A DNA stretch of 64,000 bases from Silurus meridionalis (taxonomy: Eukaryota > Chordata > Actinopteri > Siluriformes > Siluridae), in contig NC_060887.1 of assembly GCF_014805685.1 (NCBI RefSeq), positions 34,281,963-34,345,962 of the forward strand, given 5' to 3'. A program made the position numbers and the translations under genes. Below the pieces are notes generated by a model. That model did not search any database. It was given only the letters and a program-made list of their open reading frames with translations, and was not told where the DNA came from. Numbering within the stretch: the stretch's first letter is position 1; the number at the start of each line of letters is the position of its first letter. This document shows positions 21,960 to 32,770 of the stretch, one piece after another.

Positions 21960-22130
21960 CAGGGCTGTCAGGTGATTTAAATATTTAATCGTGATTAATC
22001 GCACGATTGTTAACTCTAATCAACATGGGCATGAACAAATATGAATGCTTTATGCAAATGTATGTTTATTATTAGTAAAACCAAACTCAACACAGAGCAT
22101 GAAGACCAAATATTCTTAAAAATGTTAATC
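21960..22130. mobile_element. hAT-like repeat fragment, related to 47492-48070
   Basis: GGGCTGTCAGGTGATTTAA, ATTTAATCGTGATTAATCGC and CAACATGGGCATGAACAAATA match 47495-47720 in the same orientation (there GAGCTGTCAATCGATTTAA and CAACATGGGCATGAAAAAATA). It is the left end of an element whose further part is replaced by a Tc1-like relic. The hAT call rests on the end sequence only. Confidence 0.55.
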
Positions 22131-22134
22131 TTGC

Positions 22135-22790
22135 AAAAGTAATTAGAGTGTTTTAAATGACGTAAATCATTCTAGAGGTGTGTTTCTTTGCCCATGCAGT
22201 GATTTCCATTACAGAATTGTGCCGGTTTTAAATGCAGTGCAGCCTGAGGGCTTAAAGACCCAATATTAATTATTGCTCTTGTTTCTGTGCACAGAGATTT
22301 CTCCAGATTCTCAGAATCTTTTAAAGATATTATGTACTGTACATGATGAGGTATTTAAAATCTTTGCAAGCTTATGTTGAGGGACATTTTATTAAAATTG
22401 TATGACAATTTATAGACCTTTAGACAATTTATATATTTTTACAGATTGGCTTAATTTTGAAATGCTCTACCTCTCTAAGATACACTATTCATACTCAAAC
22501 ATGTTACTGATCTGTTGCCAGTAAACCTAATTAATTGTGAAATGCTCCTTCAGGGGTTTCATTTTAAATACAATTACTTTCCCAGCCTTTAGTTTCTACA
22601 TCCTAATGTTTTTTGAGACTTGTTGCAGCCATCACTTTTAAAATGACCCTATTTTCCCTTAAAATTATATATATTGTAAGTTTAGACATTTAATGCTTTT
22701 TATGTTCTATTGTGAATAAAATTTGGGTTTATGAGTTTTGCAAATCATCGTATTCTTTTTTATTTACATTTTTATTTAGACTTGTACAGC
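22135..22790 (-). mobile_element. Tc1-like relic of the same family as 938-1596
   Basis: On the minus strand, 22380-22150 reads as a degraded Tc1-like DNA-binding region with HNIFKRF and ESGEISV. The plus-strand end carries TCTATTGTGAATAAAATTTGGG, TTTATGAGTTTTGCAAATCAT and TTTTTATTTACATTTTTA, which matches 1500-1560. Both termini are too decayed to place exactly. No open frame remains. Confidence 0.6.
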
Positions 22791-22799
22791 TTAACTCTT

Positions 22800-23500
22800 C
22801 ATTTTAACTTTTTTGATAAGAAGCTTTTGACATTGTGTCTAAACCAACATCCAAAAAAAATTCAATAAATAAAAATAAAATCTTAGCACTTATATCATGC
22901 TTCAAAGCAGCATATATGCAGAATAACACATCTTCAGTTGCCATTTGAGCTAATAGACACATTTGTCTAATAGATCTAAAACGAACACCAAAATGACAAA
23001 CACAAAGATTCATGTGTATGTACGTATATTGATGATATATGAAGAAATGATTGCTTAACCCTGGGATCTCATCCAAAACATCAGGTCACGTTGCGGTTCG
23101 TAGCCGTAGGGCGGTGGATTCGGGAGCAGTACAGTGCGTACCACATTGTGCCCCCATTTTATTACACCTCAGCACAAGGGTGTTATAATAAAACAAAGAG
23201 AAATTTAATTGCAAATGCTATAAAATAAGAAATTACAGATCGTAAACTAACAGCCTGGTCAGCAGCCACGATAGATGGCTACATTTTCCTGTCCACATTG
23301 TGTTTCTCTACCACCTTAGAGACTGTTTTTAGAAAAGCTTTGTATTTATTGACCCAAATGCTTTTTTTTTTTTTCAGGACAAGCAGCCAAAAAAAATCAT
23401 GCTTTCCCAAAGATCTGTAAAGGTACAAGTAAGCAGGGCATATCAATCCTCTCAATGTAAAATACTATCAAGAAGAAAGAAAATAAGTTGAAATGTATAC
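22800..23500. other. Unassigned DNA
   Basis: No gene or repeat was recognised. A minus-strand 90-codon frame at 22804-23076 has no domain. A T run lies at 23365-23379. Confidence 0.4.
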
Positions 23501-23519
23501 ATTATTCAAAAAGGCATCT

Positions 23520-23780
23520 AATAAGTCAGCAGTTTTGACAAGCAAACCTGGGTGCAGAACCGAGAAGGGTCTTGCTGCAAGTCTTCCTTGTATCTTGATG
23601 GATGGTGTTGGAGTTGAGCCGAGTTAGAGACTTGAGAAAGCATGATATAGAATGTGGTGAGAATGTGGTCTTCAGGTAGTAGGGAGAGGTCTGTTTTTAG
23701 CTTTGCATGCAAGCATCAGTCTTTTAAATCTTGATCAATAATTTAGAAGTTGTTGATGCTGATAAATATTAGATTATGTA
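23520..23780. repeat. Dispersed repeat fragment, partner of 690-905
   Basis: GGTCTGTTTTTAGCTTTG and GCAAGCATCAGTCTTTTAAAT match about 787-835. The rest of the segment is less similar. Boundaries are approximate. Confidence 0.4.
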
Positions 23781-23784
23781 GGAT

Positions 23785-25065
23785 AATGTAGGAGGGGAAG
23801 ATGTATATGATAGATATTGTTGGCTGTATCAAGTAGGACTTGAGTCTGATCTTCATTTGTTTCTTTGAATTGGATTAATCTTCTATTTTGACCTGGTTGG
23901 ACTTACTAATAAATAAGGCACAGGTCTTCATTTAACATTAAAATAATGTTGTTTTTTTGCATATACAACATTTGGTCAAGAAGTAATTCTTTCTTCTGGA
24001 AAATATAGCTTATTTTTTGCCTACAACAACACATTAACAAATAAATAGAAATATACTGTAATTTTTGGAATCAGCAGTCTTGCGTTTATTCTGTCTTGAT
24101 TTGAACTTGACTTGACCCTGATACATCTATTAGGACCTGACTAAATCTTGGCTAACTTCGAACCCACAGCCCTAGTTTTCTACAAGTCTGACAGAAAGAA
24201 AGCAAGTTGAAGCTTCATGGGTTGAAACATGTCCCTCTTTCTCCAGTCTGATTTCTGTTCAGTAATTTAATTACTTTTTTTTCAAAATCTTGGTCCTGTA
24301 TTAAGTAACATATTACAAAGTTGCACTAATGTAACTGTGAATAGAATGTTTTCCTCCATCCCTTATTACGCCTTCTGTAGTGTTGTGCAAGCTTAGATTT
24401 TATCTGCAGTTCAACTTGAGCAAATACGATCTTGATAAGAAGCTGTATCCCAAAAAGGCGGACACCACATTGCACAGCAACAATTACACCTAAAGCACGA
24501 CCCTCATGGTAAATACAAATTTTTTTACGCAACTCCAGATAAAGCCATGCGGCTCTGAGATGTGAGATATTCAAGGCCTATTTCACAGCTCTTTATTTGA
24601 TCCTCTCTTATCCGTGCTGCTGTATGCAGAGTCGGCTGTAAGCACTTAACTTGGCTTTGGAATACTTACACCAGGTTTCTCTTGGAGCTTAAAGATTACA
24701 CACAGCCTGTAGTTTCTCACTTGTCTTTCACATAACACTGAAAGTGGTAGGTTATATTGGTTTTTACCCGTAAATGTGGTTACAGCCCTATTTTAAGCCA
24801 TCCGGCTTACACAGGCATGCTAATTACATGACGGTGCGGCTCAAACACCCTTCACTTGCATGAGGTATAGGACATAAAGGTGTAATACAGTCAGTTAGAC
24901 CGTTTTAATGATAGTCTACACGTGTTTGTGCTACATAACCTTTTCAAGAATCCAGCAACCTTTATAGGATTTCCATCAGAGCTCTTTTTTAGCTCCTATG
25001 CTGTAGCTTAGCTTAGCTGTAGCTCAAAAATAGGTCCTTTTTATAGTGGGTGGCATACTGAATAT
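23785..25065. other. Unassigned DNA
   Basis: Nothing recognised beyond short chance frames such as the 82-codon minus frame at 24326-24574. The last 100 bp may hold decayed LINE sequence leading into the next feature. Confidence 0.4.
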
Positions 25066-25099
25066 AGCAGATTGCAAATTAATGTCAGAACTTTGAGAT

Positions 25100-25295
25100 C
25101 ATTGGAGTCTCACTTCCCTCTATCATGGACATTTAAACCAAAGCAAATTGTGGACGACCCCACACAGCCGTCACACACAATCCTCACCCCTCTACCACAG
25201 GAAAGACGTTCAGAGGAATTCGGGCCTCACATCCAGACAGTGTACCAGTTTTTTCCCTCAAGCCATCAGGTTCCTCAACACACAGAACTGAACTG
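25100..25295 (+). pseudogene. LINE ORF2 C-terminal remnant
   Basis: The frame contains KQIVDDPTQPSHTILTPLP, then ERRS, then FFPSSHQVPQHTE. This matches the conserved C-terminus of fish LINE polyproteins (a (S)IVDDPTHPSH motif, a SGRRYRS-type motif and an SFFPxAIRLLN-type motif). Catalytic RT residues are upstream and missing. It is probably the same family as the LINE at 5355-6497, supported by the shared 3' tail. Confidence 0.7.
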
Positions 25296-25312
25296 GAACT
25301 AAAACTCACATG

Positions 25313-25317
<5 letters not shown>

Positions 25318-25371
<54 letters not shown>

Positions 25372-25380
25372 ACACACTCA
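25318..25380. repeat. (CA)n microsatellite
   Basis: About 63 bp of CA repeats with a few CT interruptions near the end, inside the LINE 3' region. Confidence 0.95.
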
Positions 25381-26114
25381 CTCACTCACTAATTGTGTGT
25401 TACTAAACTGCTAAACCTGAACTCAAAACACACACTTGATACTCATTTCAATTCACACACATCCATGTCTTCACCAATTTTATATTATTATTTTATTATA
25501 ACTATATGGTTTGCACATCTACTCGATTGCCGCTGTTGCTGTTTTGCACAACATTTTGTTTACACTCTTCATTTCAGTTCTGTTTTTGCACATTGTACTG
25601 TATAACACATTATATAGTAGGTTTACTTATGGCACTGTTTTGTGTTTTGTGTATTTGTCTTACCCTGTCTTGTATTGTCTGTCTGCACTGTCCTTTTGTC
25701 TGCACTGTTTGTACACGATGCACTTTATGTGGTGAGGACACTTACTTTAATCCTCAGCTCTGTGTTCTGTTATGTAACTCTATGTTGTGTGATGTAGCTC
25801 TAAGTTCCTTTATGTATCACCAGGGTTCTGGAGAAATGTCATCTCATTTCACTGTGTACTGCGTAAGCTATATATGGTTGAAATGACAATAAAAGCTTAT
25901 TGACTTGACTATTGAGTCAATTAATGATTTTTAACAGCACAATAAGCTGGCAAGGGTATACCGAGCATGACAGCATGACTGGCTTTTTTCAGTGCTTTCA
26001 GTGTTTAGTATACGCTTCTGGTTTATTGTTGTGTGCACATGTATTTTGTACAGCATACAGTGAAATTTCGTGTGTTCTGTTAAAGCAACAACACAACAGC
26101 AGGCACAATAATAT

Positions 26115-26117
<3 letters not shown>

Positions 26118-26148
<31 letters not shown>

Positions 26149-26681
26149 TTTTATTTATAGATCACCTTAGAACAACCAAAAGGAACACAAGGCACTTTCT
26201 ATCAAAAACATCCATAGACAACAAAATATAACAACACAATGTACATAAAATAGCAGTCGAATCAGAGGCTACGTGTTAAAAGCTTGTATGAATAAATGTG
26301 TTTTCAACTGCGATTTAAAAACACTCAGCACAGTGATGCTTCGTTTCACAGCTTTGGTCCCTGGACGGCAAATGACCGGCCTCCAAACTTTTTATATTTG
26401 AACTTGGGAGTGACTAGAGAGGTATGTTCAGAGGAGCTGAGAGTTCTGGCTGGTTGGTAGACCGTCACTAATTCGGCGAGGTAGGCCGGGGCCAGACCAT
26501 TGATGGCCTTGAACATGAACAGCAGGACCTTATACTCCACCCTAAGCCGCACCAGAAGCCAGTGAAGCAAGCGGAGGACAGGGGTGATGTGAGCGTTTGG
26601 AGGTGTTGGAGAGAAGACGTGCTGCCGCATTTTGTACCAATTGAAGCCGATTGAGGAGTGATTGTCCAGTGTAAAGAGCAT
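26118..26681 (-). mobile_element. L2-like LINE 3' end, minus strand
   Basis: On the minus strand an RT C-terminal coding frame (26681-26346) is followed by an AT-rich 3' region and an end with AATAAAATT joined to a tandem (TTGA)n run (plus strand: CAATCAATCAATCAAT at 26118-26147). CR1/L2-type LINEs typically end in such short tandem repeats. The 5' part is missing. Confidence 0.75.
26346..26681 (-). pseudogene. LINE ORF2 C-terminal remnant, open 111-codon frame
   Basis: The frame reads HITPVLRLLHWLLVRLR, VEYKVLLFMFKAINGLAPAY, LAELVTVYQPARTL and ends KKFGGRSFAVQGPKL. This is the region downstream of the RT domain in L2/CR1-like LINEs, where HWLPVxxRxxYK, LxGLAPxYL and GxRxFxxxGPxLWNxLP motifs are typical. 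The terminal WN-LP motif is cut off. It carries no catalytic residue. The frame has stayed open for 111 codons, which suggests a relatively young insertion, but it is a 5'-truncated fragment. Related 59310-59525 covers a similar region of another copy. Confidence 0.8.
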
Positions 26682-26689
26682 TACACAAT

Positions 26690-27690
26690 GGAGACAAACA
26701 AAACTTAAACTATAACTTTACAACAATAAAACCAACCACAGCAATTGACTAGACACAACAGCATTACTACAACAGATATGAACAACTTTATTCCAGTAAA
26801 AACAAAAGAGAACACTAAAACATTGGGCATGACAGCATTAAAACAGGCTCATGCAAAAAGATTAAAAACAATAAACCAACATTGCATTAGACATAACAAA
26901 AGCAGACACAAACATTATTTCAATAGACACAAACAACGTTGCATAAATGAGCATAACAGCGTTACAACAGCAAGCACAAACAACAGCATTAAAACAATAG
27001 ATCCCATTACATAGCAACAGCCATAGCAGCATTACAACAGCAAAGACAAACTGCTAAATTGCAACAATAAAGTCAACAACATTACCACAATAGACATATG
27101 ATTGTCCATAAATGTCAAAATATTGAGATAAATTTTAAGTATTACAGAATTACAGCAAAATCTAAATGTTCTCTTCATATCTTCTGCAGTATTAAAATGA
27201 TAGCTCTATCTGTTTCTTTATTATTTTCAACATACCTGTTCTGTCTTTCACAGTTCTTCAACCTCAGCTACATCACTCCTGTTCATAAGTACTTACAACT
27301 GTGCAGGGCCATTTTATTTTTATTCTGCGGGCATAATCATCATGATTAATTTGGATCGTACCTGACCAGGCAACTAAGTATGTCTGAGGAAGGTATAATT
27401 ACACAGTAGTCTTAGTCATAAAAGTCTTTTCATAGTGATTAAGTAGAAATTGTGAGAAAAATGTTGATATATAATGAATTGCAAAGCAACCAAAGATTCA
27501 TAATCGTTCCTTTTTTGTATCTCAAGCTTTATATAAGATACTTACTCACACCAGTATGAAAGTTCAACCCCCTACAGTTTTTCTTTTTGCATCTTGTTGG
27601 ATCCTATAAACTTTTAATTTAAGGATAAGTGGAAAGAAAATTCTCCATAATTGCTATTCTTGGCTTAGAGAAGTAAACGCTAATGTGGTC
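26690..27690. other. A-rich DNA with repeated ACAACA/CATTA motifs
   Basis: From 26690 to 27090 the plus strand is strikingly A/C-rich with recurring ACAACAG, GCATTA and AACAATA motifs, perhaps a degenerate short tandem repeat. No gene was recognised. 27100-27690 is unassigned. Confidence 0.4.
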
Positions 27691-27706
27691 TTCTGATGTT
27701 GTAGAC

Positions 27707-27903
27707 CAGGGGTCTCCAATCTTTTCCAGAAAGGACCAGTGGTTTTGCTGGTTTTTATTCCAACCAAGCAAGTCCACAACAAATTCTACCTGTTCAAATC
27801 TAATGATCTTCATTTTCAATGACTATCAGGTGTGGCCATTGATTGGTTGGAATGAAAACCTGCACCCACACTGGCCCTTTCTGGAAAAGATTGGAAACCC
27901 CTG
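27707..27903. mobile_element. hAT-type MITE with perfect 8-bp target duplication
   Basis: The 197-bp element starts CAGGGGTCTCCAATCTTTTC and ends with the inverted copy (GAAAAGATTGGAAACCCCTG), and the inverted match continues inward (GGTTTTTATTCCAACCA against TGGTTGGAATGAAAACC). It is flanked by TTGTAGAC at 27699-27706 and 27904-27911. An 8-bp duplication and CAGGGG termini are diagnostic of hAT transposons. With no coding capacity it is a MITE moved by a transposase from elsewhere. Confidence 0.95.
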
Positions 27904-27914
27904 TTGTAGACCAT

Positions 27915-28130
27915 CCACATCAAGGGTTGATTTTCTGTTCATTCTGAGATACTTTTCTGCTCACCATTGTTGTAAAGAGTGGTTATATTACTATTGTTTC
28001 AGATGACTGTATTTGGCTGCTAGTAGTAGAACCTAATGTGGTCTTCTGATGTTTAAAACATCCATCTCAAGGTTTTCATTATAGTTGGAAATAGTGGTTA
28101 CATTCTTCTTTTTAGCTTAAACAAATCAGG
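27915..28130. other. Unassigned DNA
   Basis: GTGGTCTTCTGATGT recurs at 27686 and 28037 and CATCCATCTCAAGG resembles CATCCACATCAAGG, so the stretch around the MITE may be an imperfect local duplication (about 27680-27960 against 28035-28120). Confidence 0.35.
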
Positions 28131-28134
28131 CTAC

Positions 28135-28330
28135 TCATGACTGGCACTAACTGGTGTGGTGGTGTTTTTTGTTTTTTTGCACCATTTTGTGAAAAAAACA
28201 AAACAAAACAAAAAATAACTCCAGACACAGCTGTGGGCGAAAATCCCAAGGAGATTGGTAGTTTCTGAAATGTTTAAACCAGAGCCCATCTGGCTCCAAC
28301 AGCCATAGCACAATTAAAGAATACAACAAA
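28135..28330 (-). mobile_element. Tc1-like relic, family T4, fragment 1
   Basis: TTTGCACCATTTTGTG, GGGCGAAAATCCCAAGGAGAT, GGTAGTTTCTGAAATG and CCATCTGGCTCCAACAGCCAT match, in the same or inverse sense, 46680-46870 and 48230-48400. The minus strand reads as the N-terminal region of a Tc1-like transposase (a box with AMAVGA-like then SET-like residues). It is a degraded fragment. Confidence 0.55.
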
Positions 28331-28633
28331 TGACACAGCAGAAACTTCCTGAGTGTTTACATGTTTTATTGTAACGCCATGTGGCAAACAGAGATGTCAA
28401 ACAAAAACTAGCTAATGACAAAGGTTAATGACGGACAATGGTTACTTTCTCTGGCTATCCTGCAGTTGATACGTCTTTATTACACGCACAGCATTTCAAC
28501 ATATTCCTTAGAATTGTTGGTCAATCAATGATGAATGACTCTTGTGACTAAGACTCCACTGTAAATAATAATTACCTCAGATAGCTAACTGCATTTCAGT
28601 GGAAACATGATGTAGAGAAGGAAGATGATAAAA

Positions 28634-28635
<2 letters not shown>

Positions 28636-28669
<34 letters not shown>

Positions 28670-28781
28670 GACTATTAAAGAGGAATACTGTAATGATTGC
28701 GTAATTATTACTTGAAAACCGTGACTCAAGAGACGCAGTATTAATGTTTTATTCAGTCAGTTTGATTTTTTTGCTTTGTGT

Positions 28782-28822
<41 letters not shown>
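28636..28822. repeat. (CA)n and (GT)n microsatellites facing each other
   Basis: A (CA)n array at 28636-28666 is followed 118 bp later by a (GT)n array at 28784-28822, so the two can pair as arms of a hairpin. Confidence 0.9.
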
Positions 28823-28823
<1 letters not shown>

Positions 28824-29012
28824 AAGTTTATGTATTCATTTTAACCCACACGGGATGTTTACAGGCTACGCTCTCCATCTATCATAAAGCATACAGAACT
28901 CTGTCATACACACAGTCTTGTTTTTCATTCTACGCTTTCTGGATTGCACCCTGAAATAACCTTTCTGCCTGTCTGCCTGTCTGAGAAGCCGAGAAATCTA
29001 TTCTCATCCTCA

Positions 29013-29040
29013 CTCACACACACACACACACTCACACTCA

Positions 29041-29098
<58 letters not shown>

Positions 29099-29106
29099 CA
29101 CACACA
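29013..29106. repeat. (CA)n microsatellite
   Basis: About 94 bp of CA repeats with CTCA interruptions. Confidence 0.95.
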
Positions 29107-29469
29107 CGCACATATGCACACAGCCAAGTCCTGTTTGTGCAATTGTGTTTCTGTGGGTTTTATACTCCCACAAATCCCTCTATAACACATATAGGTGTTT
29201 GGTGCTCATCTGTTTCTTCCTATAGTGTGCAGTCGAGACAGGAGTAATGGAAGGATTGTGTAATGGTTACTGTAAATCAGTGACTCGAGATGGGCAGTGT
29301 TTTATCCATCCTGTTTCATTCACATTGCGATATCCGTTCCTATATTCAGCAGCGTTGTAGAGTCTATCAGAGTTTGTAACCAGCTGCACGATCCGGCTTT
29401 ATAAATAGAGCAGAGCTCTGCGACACACATTGTTAGCATGCTGAAAACTATGTTCAGTTCCTCAAAGCC

Positions 29470-29530
29470 TCTCTCTCTCTCTCTCTGTCTGTCTCTCCCA
29501 CTCTCTTTCTTGCTCTCTCCCTCGCTCAAT
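29470..29530. repeat. CT-rich simple repeat
   Basis: An imperfect CTCTCT tract with CTGT interruptions. Confidence 0.85.
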
Positions 29531-29618
29531 TCACTCAGCCAAATCTGATCCATGTATACTTCACGCCTCGGGTAAAATCTTATCCTTTTTATTTTTTTTC
29601 TTTCTTTTTTGGAAACAA

Positions 29619-29619
<1 letters not shown>

Positions 29620-29680
<61 letters not shown>
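29620..29680. repeat. (AT)n microsatellite
   Basis: A pure AT run of about 61 bp, followed by a short ACACATAC stretch. Confidence 0.95.
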
Positions 29681-29687
<7 letters not shown>

Positions 29688-29699
29688 CATACACATGGC

Positions 29700-30310
29700 A
29701 GCCAAAAGGGTTTTAAGAAATGGGTCAACTTCAGTACAACTTATGAAATACATATAAGCGAACTGAGATGTTCTTATGACTTTTTTATTTTATTGGGAAT
29801 ATAAATCTCGGTTCAACTGCAAAATTCCGATCCAAAACCGCACTAATTACACACTTGCACCATGTAAAAAGTGAGGAGGTCAGGGAAAACCCTTTACTCT
29901 AGCATAATGAAGTTGTAGGAAAAAAAAGAAAATTACATGTAAAGGATTCATTCTGATCGTGGGTGCAGGAGCCACAGACATTTTGACATGCAGTGAGAAA
30001 ACCTTATTTAGCTTTGGCAAGTTTTTAGACATCTGACACAGGCAGACTGACTGAATGAAACAGTCAATGAAAGCAAATCCACTGTGATTTATTCCTAACA
30101 ACTGCTTAAGGTTTGTCTTTTTATTGAGCCAAAATCCAGCCACATCATTCACACATATTTGTTTGCAGCTGATAGTAACACTGTTGTGGTTTGCAATAAT
30201 TTACAAGTCTACAGTAACTGTTTCACCAATCAAGTGCGGTTACCTTTAATTTAATACAGTTAGATTCTTATACAGATATAGATACAGTCTCAAAATGGAA
30301 AGTGAAGTGA
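29700..30310. other. Unassigned DNA
   Basis: No gene or repeat recognised; the 90-codon minus frame at 29880-30152 has no domain. Confidence 0.4.
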
Positions 30311-30317
30311 TTAAATA

Positions 30318-31024
30318 CACTATATGCCAAAAGTATGTGGACACCTGACTATAAGATTACTATGTGCATTATGAACTTTCAATTCCACATTAGTCCCATA
30401 ATGTACCATTATAATAACCTCCACTCTTCTGGGAAGATGTTCCACTAGATTTTGAAGTGTGCTTGTGGAGATTTGTGCTCATTCAAAAAAAACAAACAAA
30501 AAAAAAAAAACAAGTAAAGTCGGGTACTGATGTACAGTAGGTGAGGTAAGTTAATTCCAAAGCTATTGTCATACTGGAACAGCTTCCGTTCTTCTCGTTC
30601 AAGTGAACGAAAATTTTAATGTTTACACACCCAAAGACATCCTATACAATTGTGTGCCTTCAACTTCGTGGGACAGCTTAGAGAAGAATTCAATTCAATT
30701 CAATTCATTTTTATTTATATAGCGCTTTTAACAATGAACATTGTTTTGAAGTAGCTTTACACAGATAATGTGGTGATTAAAAGTGAATATGTTCTTTATA
30801 AGTGTAAGTTTGTCCCTGATGAGTGAGCCGGTGGCGACTGTGGCGAGGAAAAACTCCCCGAGATGGCATAAGGAAGAAACCTTGAGAGGAACCAGACTCA
30901 AGAGGGAATCCATCCTCATCTGGGTTGCACCGAATGTCCATTAATGCACCGAATGTCCATTTATATAGAAGAACCACATATGACTGGAAAAGACAGCTGT
31001 CTCAATACATTTGTCCATAAAGTG
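30318..31024 (-). mobile_element. Tc1-like relic, family T2, copy 3, with a nested retroposon
   Basis: TA flanks it at 30316-30317 and 31025-31026. It starts CACTATATGCCAAAAGTATG and ends TTTGTCCATAAAGTG. The T2 interior (TCTTCTGGGAAGATGTTCCA, TGTGCTTGTGGAGATTTGTG, CACCCAAAGACATCCTATAC) is split at 30688 by the retroposon of the next entry and resumes with ACCACATATGACTGG. Without the insert it would be about 420 bp, like the other copies. Confidence 0.85.
30689..30966 (-). mobile_element. Retroposon R2, copy 1, inserted in a Tc1-like relic
   Basis: A 278-bp insert is flanked by AGAAGAA at 30682-30688 and 30967-30973, a 7-bp target duplication. On the plus strand it opens with ATTCAATTCAATTC and TTTTTATTTATATAGCGC, so on the minus strand it ends in a (GAATT)n tail, as expected for a retroposon. 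Diagnostic interior motifs are GTTTGTCCCTGATGAGTGAG, GAAGAAACCTTGAGAGGAAC and ATCCTCATCTGGG. Relatives: 34579-34870, 42789-42960, 43810-43880, 62930-63130 and a short piece near 18515-18545. No tRNA head was recognised. Confidence 0.75.
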
Positions 31025-31029
31025 TACTA

Positions 31030-32215
31030 ATAGCATAAATAACACATCGAGTATAAATTACTAAAGCCACAGCAGTCTATCCTGCTCATAAGTAAATGCC
31101 CCTCTACAGATTTGCCCTGATTTTTGCTTAATGTAGAACATTCAAAAGAATTGTGACAGATATGAGGAAACTTCTCAGATAAGATTTCAGATAAGATATA
31201 CATTGCAGATAAGACAAATCTTCCTGTTCTAGTGTAGTAAATAAATAAAATGCTTAGTATCCATGAAACAATGCGACTTGTAGTAATTCTAAATGTTTAC
31301 TACAACAATTTGTTTTTCATGGTCTGATATGTGTGTGCTTAACTGATTTATACTTTTTTTTTATTTTTTTAAGCAATCTTATTTTGTGCACAGGAAAAAA
31401 ATATATATTAGCTAGCCTAGCTAATGAATCAAGTGCTACATCTACAAGCTAACGTTAGTCACTCGTAACTTTTAGAGCAATAAAACCTGTAGACTGATAC
31501 TTAAAATGTCTTGCCACAACATGCAGGAAGCCTATACTCAGCACTTTCATTATACATTTCATTTGTTTCGATTTCATCTACAGACAACCGGTTTACATTT
31601 TAACGGCGCAGAGACGGAGCACTGATATGTCTTGTACTTTGCGCTGCATAGAATTCAAAGGGGTGCAATATTTAATACCTGAAGAGGAAAAAAAAATGTT
31701 TTGCCAATGATGAATTCTCATTCTTTATGCCAGCTAAGCCTTTTCTTCACTGCTGCAATGTCAGCCTACAAGGAAACTTTATATCATCACGATGAATAAA
31801 ATGAAATAAATAAACGAATAAAGCTGAAACCGGAGGGCATAAATCGATATGTGCTGTGAAATGTGAGCAGGTGAGACCGCCCTCCCCTCGGCAGACCCGT
31901 GTATCGTCATGCTGTGGTAAATTGTAGAGGATTTTCCCCCTAGGGACAGGGGACTAAAGGAGAGGCCCGGTCGCTGACACAGACATTATTCAAATGATAC
32001 TCCTCTTTTTTTTCTCTACTTCTGTCTTCCTTTTTTTTGCCCTCGGATAGTAAAATCTGACATTTAGATGTTGTGTGTGAGAGAGAGAGTCAGGTATGGA
32101 GAGATGGAGAAGACGAAAAGACGATTTTTTTTTTCCCACTACACATTTAAAAAATAAAATAAATAAATATAAAGTGGAGCTGAAAAGATCCTGGTGCTTG
32201 AGTTAATCCACAGTG
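31030..32215. other. Unassigned AT-rich DNA
   Basis: No gene or repeat was recognised. It contains a poly-T run near 32126-32136 and AATAAA-rich stretches near 32150-32170. Confidence 0.4.
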
Positions 32216-32224
32216 ATGACAGTA

Positions 32225-32312
32225 AATGTCAGGGGCTTTTTGGCAGTCCTGGGTTTGAACTCATAACCTTCACTTCATGTTATAACTTTAATTACTGAGC
32301 CACCATAGCACT
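32225..32312 (-). repeat. SINE type B, fragment
   Basis: Its complement reads GGTGGCTCAGTAATTAAAG, then GGTTATGAGTTCAAACCC and CTGCCAAAAAG, the same order as in the other type B copies. Confidence 0.5.
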
Positions 32313-32673
32313 TGGACTCAGCTTACTGCTTACATTAACAAAGCTTTTTAATGCGTTTGTCATCTCTGAGACAAAAAACTGGCAGTAATGAAAAAATAAA
32401 GGGATGCTGCTCAGAGAACTTTATAAGTGCACAGACAACTCAATAAACAAAATTACGTTTTTGTGTTGGACTAGTAAAAGTCTGGATTTAAATCCGATTG
32501 AGACACTGTGGTATGAGCCTGAAAAATGTTCATGCTTGAAATCCCTCCAATGTGGCTGAATTAAAACAATTCAGCAAAAAAAGAGTTGGCCAAAATTCCT
32601 CCATATCAATGTAAAAAACTCAATGGCAGATATTGCAAATGCTTGATTGCAGTTAATAGGTTTACTACTAGGG

Positions 32674-32678
<5 letters not shown>

Positions 32679-32747
<69 letters not shown>
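32679..32747. repeat. (TA)n microsatellite
   Basis: About 69 bp of TA repeats immediately beside a Tc1-like MITE, which needs a TA target. Confidence 0.95.
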
Positions 32748-32758
<11 letters not shown>

Positions 32759-32770
32759 AATATATAAATA

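Larger units (their letters stand above)
25072..25908 (+). mobile_element. LINE 3' end (coding tail plus 3' UTR)
   Basis: A coding tail at about 25100-25295 is followed by a long 3' untranslated stretch rich in TTTTGCACA/CTGCACT motifs. It ends GGTTGAAATGACAATAAAAGC then TTATTGACTTGACT, the same tail as 7494-7641. A (CA)n array (25318-25380) has expanded inside it just after the coding tail. The 5' part of the element is absent, as is usual for 5'-truncated LINE insertions. Confidence 0.75.

Noticed and set aside
29320..29694. 124-codon minus frame with a YIYIYI repeat
   Set aside because: The start region is translated from the (AT)n microsatellite and the rest has no domain.
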